From the NCBI GenBank assembly GCA_045640165.1, contig JAZUEK010000011.1, positions 1 through 11,697 of the forward strand: a stretch of DNA of 11,697 bases. Direction: 5' to 3'. Of this stretch, positions 6,727 to 11,697 are shown piece after piece. The notes beneath the pieces were generated by a model, which saw only the letters and a program-made list of their open reading frames with translations, searched no databases and was not told where the DNA came from. The translations under genes and the position numbers were made by a program. Origin of the DNA: RGIG426 sp045640165 (GTDB lineage Bacteria; Bacillota; Clostridia; Oscillospirales; Acutalibacteraceae). The first letter of the stretch is position 1; every line of letters starts with the position of its first letter.

Positions 6727-7548
6727 TTACTCCTCCAATGCTTTACAAATCGGATCGAGATAATTCACAATAACACTTTCGACGTTACCGGCATCGCACG
6801 CCGCCGCCAAGTCTTTGTCAATCGGCATTTTCGCCACCGCTTTGATGTCGTGAGATGCGGCAATCTCTTCAATGTGGCTCTCGCCGAAGATTTCGTGTTT
6901 CTTGCCGCAATCGGGGCACTCGAAATAAGACATATTTTCCACAAGCCCCAGCACCGGCACGTGCATCAATTCCGCCATCTTCACGGCTTTTTCGACAATC
7001 ATAGACACGAGTTCCTGCGGCGAGGTGACAATCACGATGCCGGAAAGCGGCAGCGACTGGAACACGGTCAGCGGCACGTCGCCCGTTCCGGGAGGCATAT
7101 CCACAAACATATAGTCCACGTCGTCCCAGATGACCTCCTGCCAGAACTGTTTGACCGTTCCCGCCAAAATCGGGCCGCGCCACACCACGGGATCGGTTTC
7201 GTTTTCTAAAAGCAGGTTGACCGACATCACCTTGATACCGGTGGACGATTTCACCGGGAAAATGCCCATTTCGTTGGCTCCGGCGCGCTCGTGGATGCCG
7301 AACGCTTTCGGGATGGAGGGGCCGGTAATATCCGCATCCAGCACCGCGGTTTCACAGCCGCGTCGGCGCATCGCGCACGCCAAAACGGCCCAAACCATCG
7401 ACTTGCCGACGCCGCCTTTGCCGCTGACAACGCCGATGACTTTTTTGACGTGGGACAGCTCGTGGGGCTCAGCAATAAGGCTCTCCGGCTGATTGCGGTG
7501 GGCACACGCCTCGCCGCAAGTAGAACAATCATGGGTACATTCGCTCAT
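6727..7548 (-). CDS. mrp: Mrp/Nbp35-type Fe-S cluster carrier ATPase
   Basis: A 273-residue P-loop ATPase of the Mrp/Nbp35/ApbC family, which binds a 4Fe-4S cluster at a dimer interface and passes it to target proteins. The deviant Walker A motif SGKGGVGKS is at residues 42-50. WRGP (about 123-126) and the DMPPGTGD block (150-157) are family hallmarks. The interface CxxC is at 211-214 in FECPDCGKK. An N-terminal cluster Cys4, Cys8, Cys11, Cys15 recalls the N-terminal ferredoxin-like site of Nbp35 proteins, with closer spacing. The N-terminal DUF59 domain of proteobacterial Mrp is absent. An upstream start at 7578 has its purine run almost touching the codon; ATG 7548 follows AAGGAAG by eight bases and is preferred. 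It is the first gene of the operon, behind the promoter at 7605-7633. Confidence 0.92.
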   Translation of the reverse strand: MSECTHDCSTCGEACAHRNQPESLIAEPHELSHVKKVIGVVSGKGGVGKSMVWAVLACAMRRRGCETAVLDADITGPSIPKAFGIHERAGANEMGIFPVKSSTGIKVMSVNLLLENETDPVVWRGPILAGTVKQFWQEVIWDDVDYMFVDMPPGTGDVPLTVFQSLPLSGIVIVTSPQELVSMIVEKAVKMAELMHVPVLGLVENMSYFECPDCGKKHEIFGESHIEEIAASHDIKAVAKMPIDKDLAAACDAGNVESVIVNYLDPICKALEE

Positions 7549-7604
7549 TGTAAAGACTTCCTTTCGTTTTCGGGGCATACTCCCCCACTTTTTTATACAG
7601 AATC

Positions 7605-7633
7605 AGTATACCATATTTTTTTCCATTCGTAAA
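7605..7633 (-). promoter_or_regulatory. sigma-A-type promoter of the mrp operon
   Basis: On the minus strand, TTTACG (7628-7633) is followed by exactly 17 bases and TATACT (7605-7610), with TGG just before the -10. The start of transcription would fall near 7598, about 50 bases before the mrp ATG. It lies directly after the terminator of the glycosyltransferase gene, so it should drive the five-gene unit from mrp to rlmD. Confidence 0.75.
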
Positions 7634-7644
7634 GATATAAAATA

Positions 7645-7681
7645 AAAAAGGCACGTTTCAATAATAGAAACGTGCCTTTTT
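7645..7681 (-). terminator. intrinsic terminator of the glycosyltransferase gene
   Basis: A perfect 15-base-pair inverted repeat: plus-strand arms 7645-7659 and 7667-7681 around a seven-base AT loop, core GGCACGTTTC / GAAACGTGCC. On the minus strand the stem begins 12 bases past the glycosyltransferase stop and runs into a T-rich tract. The A-rich other side could also let it work on plus-strand transcripts. Confidence 0.92.
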
Positions 7682-7692
7682 ATTATTAGCAA

Positions 7693-9393
7693 TTATTCTT
7701 CGTAATCAATCGCCAGCATTTCGGCAGCTGTCATTTCTTTAAGTCCCAACGTATCCAAAAGGCTGCGCCGTACCAAAATAGACCGCGCGTCCAGCTGGTC
7801 GCCGCCTTTCCAAATTTTACCGCCGATGGTATGGAACACTACGGCATAGTCTTTCAGTTCGAAATCCTCAAACACCTCACCTGCTGACGGATCATAAATC
7901 AACACATCCGGCAGTCCGCCTTGTCGCCATTGTTCAAAAGCGGCGGCAGTTTCCTCCTCGGTTGCGTAACGGTGAGTCGTATAGTTTTTGTGGTCATCTC
8001 CACCCATAAAGTTGAAGAAAATATTGTGGTCGAAATACGGCATCAATTCGGCCGCTTCGGTGAGGTTGATATCGAACACACCCCCTTGGTCTGCCCAACC
8101 GATCATCACCCGATAGTCGTCTAAATGATACTCTTTAATGAAACTCGCCATTGCCCGTGCAGGAGAATACGGTTTTTTCACGTCCACCACGCAAGAGGAG
8201 ATATTCCAGTACAGCGACACACAAAGCGACAGCGCCACAAGCACCGTTGCCGCCACTTTGACGGCGTTTCCCCCTTTTGTGGATTTCGGCGGCACTTTGT
8301 CCGGCGTTTTCAGCGCCACCCAAAGGAAGAAGAGAAGAAACAGATAGGCAACGCCTCCGTGGTGACTGCACATATACACGATGGCGCCAAATGCCGCAAA
8401 CAGCACATACGGCAAAAAGAGGGTGACGAGCAACCCTTTTCGTTTTGCCAAATGGAAAAACAATATCCACAGGCAAGCGCCCACCAAGCACGATGCCCAA
8501 AACGTTGCACCGCCAAAGGACATCGAAAACACAAAGCCGTATCCGCTGAAAACGGATGCCAAAAAACAATCGGTGGGAATGGCGAGCAATACATATAAAA
8601 ATGAACCAATCGACAAATCGTTTCCCATTGCCGTTTTAGCTTTCATCGCATACGTGTCGTCTGCCGGCACGATTTCCAAAATGAGCACCACCGCAAGCGC
8701 TAAAAGCGCCAACAGCCACCATACGCGGCGGTCGCGGAACATTCCCTTGAGCGTTTCGGAAAGCGGTTTTTCGCGCAAAATTTCCCATACCCATGCAAGC
8801 GCCAAACCGCCTGCCACCGCAATACCAAACGCGCTGGTCAAACACAAAAACGCAAGCGAGAGCACGTAGCGGTGCGGCTTTTCGTTTCGTGTTTCAAACG
8901 CGAGCGCGCACAACACAAACGCGAGCACCATCATACAGTACGGGCGAGAAATCACCGCATATTGATAAAAGAAGAAGTACGTAAACGGAAGAATCCACTT
9001 CGCAAGCCGCGGAAACGGCGCGTACCAAAGAACAAGGAACACCGCAAGTCCCATAAACAGAAGGCTCACAAGCGCGAGCGACAACTCATATGGTGCACCG
9101 AGTTTGGCAAACGGCGCCAGCACCAAATGCCACAGCGGCGGATGTCCCTCGTAATGCGGCACGGTGAGAAGAATATCCTTAAACGTCGCCTCGCGCGCGA
9201 TTTGCCACGCAACCGCCTCGTCAAACCACGGTTCGTGGAAAATGCCCATGACCGCTTTCAACACGCAGTAAAGACACAGCACAATGGTTTCCGGCACTTT
9301 TCCGGCAATTTTCTCCGCACGAGTGTTGAGTGCGGTCAATGCTTTCGGCAACCACAAAAGCGCCGTGATAAGCGTTGAGTTGGTGTTTTCCAT
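7693..9393 (-). CDS. GT-C fold membrane glycosyltransferase (PMT/ArnT-like)
   Basis: A 566-residue polytopic membrane protein expected to transfer a sugar from a polyprenyl-phosphate donor to an extracytoplasmic acceptor. After a short N-terminal region, a first hydrophobic helix (about 36-52) leads into HEPWFDEAVAW. Asp58 and Glu59 there fit the first-loop acidic catalytic position of GT-C enzymes. HYEGHPPLWH (80-89) is the PMT_2/ArnT-type loop that follows. About ten further hydrophobic segments run to about residue 415. A soluble C-terminal domain of about 150 residues then follows, probably outside the membrane. A GTG at 9414 would lie within the operator-like palindrome and near the presumed transcript start; ATG 9393 has AGGTGGG six bases upstream and is preferred. 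The gene stands alone between two terminators and has its own promoter. The donor and acceptor (cell wall polymer, lipid or protein) cannot be told. The fold call is strong, the exact family moderate. Confidence 0.8.
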   Translation of the reverse strand: MENTNSTLITALLWLPKALTALNTRAEKIAGKVPETIVLCLYCVLKAVMGIFHEPWFDEAVAWQIAREATFKDILLTVPHYEGHPPLWHLVLAPFAKLGAPYELSLALVSLLFMGLAVFLVLWYAPFPRLAKWILPFTYFFFYQYAVISRPYCMMVLAFVLCALAFETRNEKPHRYVLSLAFLCLTSAFGIAVAGGLALAWVWEILREKPLSETLKGMFRDRRVWWLLALLALAVVLILEIVPADDTYAMKAKTAMGNDLSIGSFLYVLLAIPTDCFLASVFSGYGFVFSMSFGGATFWASCLVGACLWILFFHLAKRKGLLVTLFLPYVLFAAFGAIVYMCSHHGGVAYLFLLFFLWVALKTPDKVPPKSTKGGNAVKVAATVLVALSLCVSLYWNISSCVVDVKKPYSPARAMASFIKEYHLDDYRVMIGWADQGGVFDINLTEAAELMPYFDHNIFFNFMGGDDHKNYTTHRYATEEETAAAFEQWRQGGLPDVLIYDPSAGEVFEDFELKDYAVVFHTIGGKIWKGGDQLDARSILVRRSLLDTLGLKEMTAAEMLAIDYEE

Positions 9394-9408
9394 GTTCTTC
9401 CCACCTTT

Positions 9409-9426
9409 TGTCACTGATTAGTGACA
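9409..9426. promoter_or_regulatory. operator-like palindrome over the glycosyltransferase transcription start
   Basis: An 18-base inverted repeat, TGTCACT, four-base spacer, AGTGACA. It touches the last base of the -10 box and covers the presumed transcription start of the glycosyltransferase gene. Position and dyad symmetry fit binding of a dimeric repressor. As RNA it could instead form a 7-bp hairpin at the 5' end of the message. No regulator gene is in the window. Confidence 0.5.
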
Positions 9427-9454
9427 GTATATCACGTTTTTGAATATTCGTAAA
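9426..9454 (-). promoter_or_regulatory. sigma-A-type promoter of the glycosyltransferase gene
   Basis: On the minus strand, TTTACG (9449-9454), 17 bases, TATACT (9426-9431). The start would lie near 9419, giving a leader of about 25 bases that holds AGGTGGG before ATG 9393. Boxes and spacing are the same as in the mrp promoter at 7605-7633. Confidence 0.75.
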
Positions 9455-9458
9455 GAGA

Positions 9459-9491
9459 AAAAAGCACCTTTCTTAACGAAAGGCGCTTTTT
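9459..9491 (-). terminator. intrinsic terminator of the purL-fhs unit
   Basis: Inverted repeat with arms 9459-9472 and 9478-9491 and a five-base loop, core CACCTTTC / GAAAGGCG with one G-U pair in minus-strand RNA. It begins 11 bases past the fhs stop and is followed by a T-run on the minus strand. It separates fhs from the glycosyltransferase promoter. Confidence 0.88.
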
Positions 9492-9502
9492 CGTCTTGGA
9501 TT

Positions 9503-11179
9503 TTAGAACAAACCGGTAATTTTGCCGTTTTCGTCTACGTCGATGTTCTCGGCGGCCGGTTTCTTCGGAAGTCCGGGCATCGTCAAAATGTCACCGGTCA
9601 AAACAACCACAAAGCCTGCACCGGCAGAGACTTTTACGTTTTTGACAGTGACGGTGAAGTCCTCCGGCGCACCGAGTTTCGTCGGATCGTCCGAGAAACT
9701 GTACTGCGTTTTGGCGATACACACCGGCAATTTATCAAAGCCGAGGGCCGTCAGTTGCGCAATCTGCTTTTTGGCGTTCGGCATCACGGTAATGCCGTTG
9801 CCGCCGTAGACTTTTTTGACCACCGCCTCGATTTTTTCCTCAATGGAAGCGTCCAGTTCGTAGGAGAAGGTGAAATCGCCTTTTTCCTCTTCGCAAAGGC
9901 GTACCACTTCGCGTGCAAGGTCTTCGCCGCCTTTGCCGCCCTCTGCCCACACGGTCGAAAGCACGGTGTTGACACCGAGTTCGCGGCATTTCGCAATGAT
10001 AAAGTCGATTTCCGCGTCAGTATCCGTCGGGAAACGGTTGACCGCCACCACACACGGCAGTTTATACACGTTTTTGATGTTGGATACGTGGCGGAGCAAG
10101 TTCGGAATGCCCTTTTCGAGCGCACCGAGGTCCTCGGTGTTCAGTTCGGTTTTGGCAAGGCCGCCATGCATCTTAAGCGCACGCACGGTCGCCACCACCA
10201 CGACGGCGTCGGGCGTGAGTCCTGCCATTCGGCACTTGATGTCGAGGAATTTCTCCGCGCCAAGGTCCGCGCCGAAGCCGGCTTCCGTAATCGTGTAGTC
10301 CCCCATCTTCATGGCGAGACGGGTTGCCATCACGGAGTTGCAACCGTGGGCAATGTTGGCGAACGGGCCGCCGTGGACAAACGCCGGCGTACCCTCAAGC
10401 GTTTGGACAAGGTTCGGTTTAATCGCATCTTTAAGAAGCGCAGTCATCGCACCAACGGCGTTTAAGTCGCCGGCCGTGACCGGTTTGTCGTCGAACGTAT
10501 ACGCCACAACAATACGGGACAGGCGCTCTTTGAGGTCGGTAATCGAAGACGCGAGGCAGAACACCGCCATAATCTCGCTGGCGACCGTGATATCAAAACC
10601 GTCTTCGCGCGGCACACCGTTGGTTTTGCCGCCCATACCGTCGAGCACAAAGCGAAGTTGACGGTCGTTCATATCGACGCAACGTTTCCACGTGATTTTG
10701 CGCACGTCGATGCCGAGGGCATTGCCCTGCTGAATGTGGTTGTCGAGCATCGCGGCAAGCAAGTTGTTCGCCGCGCCAATCGCATGGAAGTCGCCGGTAA
10801 AGTGGAGGTTGATATCCTCCATCGGCACAACCTGGGCGTAACCGCCGCCGGCGGCACCGCCTTTGACACCGAACACCGGGCCGAGCGACGGCTCGCGAAG
10901 CGCCACCGTCACGTCTTTACCGATGCGAGAAAGGCCGTCCGCCAAACCGATGGTTGTGGTGGTTTTGCCCTCGCCGGCAGGCGTCGGGGTAATGGCGGTC
11001 ACGAGCACCAATTTGCCGTTTTCGCGGTCGGTTTCTTTAATCAGCGCCGGATCCACCTTCGCTTTATAGCGCCCGTACTGTTCAAGATATTTCTCGTCCA
11101 CGTGGGCGCGAGCGGCGATTTCGCCGATGGGTTTCATTTTGCACTGCTGCGCAATTTCAATGTCGGATAAATACGCCAT
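9503..11179 (-). CDS. fhs: formate-tetrahydrofolate ligase
   Basis: A 558-residue cytoplasmic enzyme, full length for the family (about 556), that joins formate to tetrahydrofolate with ATP to give 10-formyl-tetrahydrofolate. This feeds purine synthesis and, in acetogens, the methyl branch of the Wood-Ljungdahl pathway. The ATP-binding motif TPTPAGEGKTTTT lies at about residues 64-76. Family blocks follow: REPSLGPVFGVKGGAAGGG, DINLHFTGDFHAI, the KPNLVQTLEGTPAFVHGGPFANIAHG region, and GFGADLGAEKF. Near the C-terminus are PGLPKKPAAENIDVDENGKITGLF, the usual ending. A GTG at 11188 would leave one base after the AAAGGAGA site; ATG 11179 has proper spacing and gives the usual MAYLSDIEIAQ start. 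It begins five bases after the purL stop and its ribosome binding site overlaps the purL 3' end, so the two are cotranscribed and probably coupled. Other acetogenesis genes are not in the window. Confidence 0.97.
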   Translation of the reverse strand: MAYLSDIEIAQQCKMKPIGEIAARAHVDEKYLEQYGRYKAKVDPALIKETDRENGKLVLVTAITPTPAGEGKTTTTIGLADGLSRIGKDVTVALREPSLGPVFGVKGGAAGGGYAQVVPMEDINLHFTGDFHAIGAANNLLAAMLDNHIQQGNALGIDVRKITWKRCVDMNDRQLRFVLDGMGGKTNGVPREDGFDITVASEIMAVFCLASSITDLKERLSRIVVAYTFDDKPVTAGDLNAVGAMTALLKDAIKPNLVQTLEGTPAFVHGGPFANIAHGCNSVMATRLAMKMGDYTITEAGFGADLGAEKFLDIKCRMAGLTPDAVVVVATVRALKMHGGLAKTELNTEDLGALEKGIPNLLRHVSNIKNVYKLPCVVAVNRFPTDTDAEIDFIIAKCRELGVNTVLSTVWAEGGKGGEDLAREVVRLCEEEKGDFTFSYELDASIEEKIEAVVKKVYGGNGITVMPNAKKQIAQLTALGFDKLPVCIAKTQYSFSDDPTKLGAPEDFTVTVKNVKVSAGAGFVVVLTGDILTMPGLPKKPAAENIDVDENGKITGLF

Positions 11180-11184
11180 AGGAA

Positions 11185-11697
11185 TCACTCTCCTTTGAAA
11201 TACTTGACCGCCGACTTAAACATCTTGATGTCGTAGTCGCCGACCACGTTTTTATACAGTCCGTTTCCGATACGCTCGCTGTGACCCATTTTACCAAACA
11301 CGCGACCGTCCGGCGAGGTGATGCCCTCAATCGCGAACGCAGAGTTGTTCGGGTTAAACGCCACGTCGCCGGTCGCATTGCCGTCGAAATCGACGTATTG
11401 GGTGGCGATTTGTCCGTTTTTCGCGAGTTCGCGAATGAGCGCTTCGTCCGCATAGAAGCGGCCCTCACCGTGGGAAATCGGGACGTTCAACACGTCGCCC
11501 ACGTTCACGCCTTTGAGCCACGGCGACTTGTTGGAAGCCACACGCGTGCGCACAATCTTCGACTGGTGGCGCGCAATGGTGTTAAAGGTCAAGGTCGGGC
11601 AATTCTCGTCGGTGTCGATGATTTTGCCGTACGGCACAAGGCCAAGTTTGATGAGCGCCTGGAAGCCGTTGCAGATACCGCACATCAGACCGTCGCG
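11185..11697 (-). CDS. purL: phosphoribosylformylglycinamidine synthase, C-terminal glutaminase domain (partial)
   Basis: The last 170 residues of an open frame that enters from the right edge. It is the class I glutamine amidotransferase part of FGAM synthase, which frees ammonia from glutamine for the fourth step of purine synthesis. The nucleophile Cys is in CGICNGFQAL (about residue 9 of the fragment), HGEGRF lies mid-domain, and the His-Glu pair is in GHSER at about 139-141. The reading frame stays open to the first base of the window and the sequence before the nucleophile (RDGLM) resembles the long single-chain clostridial enzyme of about 1,250 residues. A separate small PurQ cannot be fully excluded because the upstream part is not seen. 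It ends in YFKGE and TGA five bases before fhs, which would supply the formyl donor used elsewhere in the same pathway. Confidence 0.9.
   Translation of the reverse strand, partial: RDGLMCGICNGFQALIKLGLVPYGKIIDTDENCPTLTFNTIARHQSKIVRTRVASNKSPWLKGVNVGDVLNVPISHGEGRFYADEALIRELAKNGQIATQYVDFDGNATGDVAFNPNNSAFAIEGITSPDGRVFGKMGHSERIGNGLYKNVVGDYDIKMFKSAVKYFKGE

Noticed and set aside
7579..7692. Possible riboswitch or small RNA in front of mrp
   Set aside because: The stretch is explained by a terminator hairpin and a promoter, leaving a leader of about 50 bases with no further structure.
9440..10465. Plus-strand open frame of 341 codons
   Set aside because: Antisense to fhs and starting within the promoter-terminator region; no family resemblance.
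10658..11170. Plus-strand open frame of 170 codons
   Set aside because: Antisense to the N-terminal, highly conserved part of fhs.

Overview
The window looks like chromosomal DNA of an anaerobic Clostridia-class Firmicute, probably an uncultured Oscillospirales-like lineage. I infer this from strong AAGGAGG-type ribosome binding sites, moderate-to-high GC coding DNA, formate-tetrahydrofolate ligase beside a single-chain-type PurL, a clostridial Mrp with an N-terminal cysteine cluster, a C_GCAxxG_C_C redox protein and a TRAM-less RlmD-type methyltransferase. No 16S rRNA or other marker is present to fix the taxon. Every supported gene is on the minus strand, so transcription runs from the high to the low coordinates.

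Layout in transcription order. (1) 11697-9503 holds the 3' end of purL (glutaminase domain) followed five bases later by fhs, and ends in a hairpin terminator at 9459-9491. The pair links purine synthesis to supply of 10-formyl-tetrahydrofolate. (2) 9393-7693 is a single-gene unit encoding a large membrane GT-C glycosyltransferase. It has its own promoter (9426-9454), a palindrome over the presumed transcription start (9409-9426) and a strong terminator (7645-7681). (3) 7548-2400 is a tight five-gene operon with a clear promoter (7605-7633): Mrp/Nbp35 Fe-S carrier, C_GCAxxG_C_C redox protein, beta-CASP metallo-beta-lactamase RNase-like protein, uridine-kinase-family nucleoside kinase, and 23S rRNA uracil-C5-methyltransferase. 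(4) 2330-1467 is an isolated, markedly AT-rich gene for a xylose-isomerase/endonuclease-IV-like TIM barrel. It sits between two copies of a 14-base direct repeat, next to a small hairpin repeat, and is the best candidate for acquired DNA. (5) 1391-1 holds an aldo/keto reductase followed by the N-terminal part of an Ntn (choloylglycine-hydrolase-type) amidase that runs off the window.

Most of the window is housekeeping metabolism with RNA and cofactor maintenance. I see no CRISPR array, tRNA, rRNA, transposase, phage gene, toxin-antitoxin pair or recognisable riboswitch. The least explained part is the 1467-2400 segment: a foreign-looking orphan gene with an apparently complete metal site, bounded by direct repeats. 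I see no convincing new multi-gene system. No gene-free stretch exceeds 300 bases.
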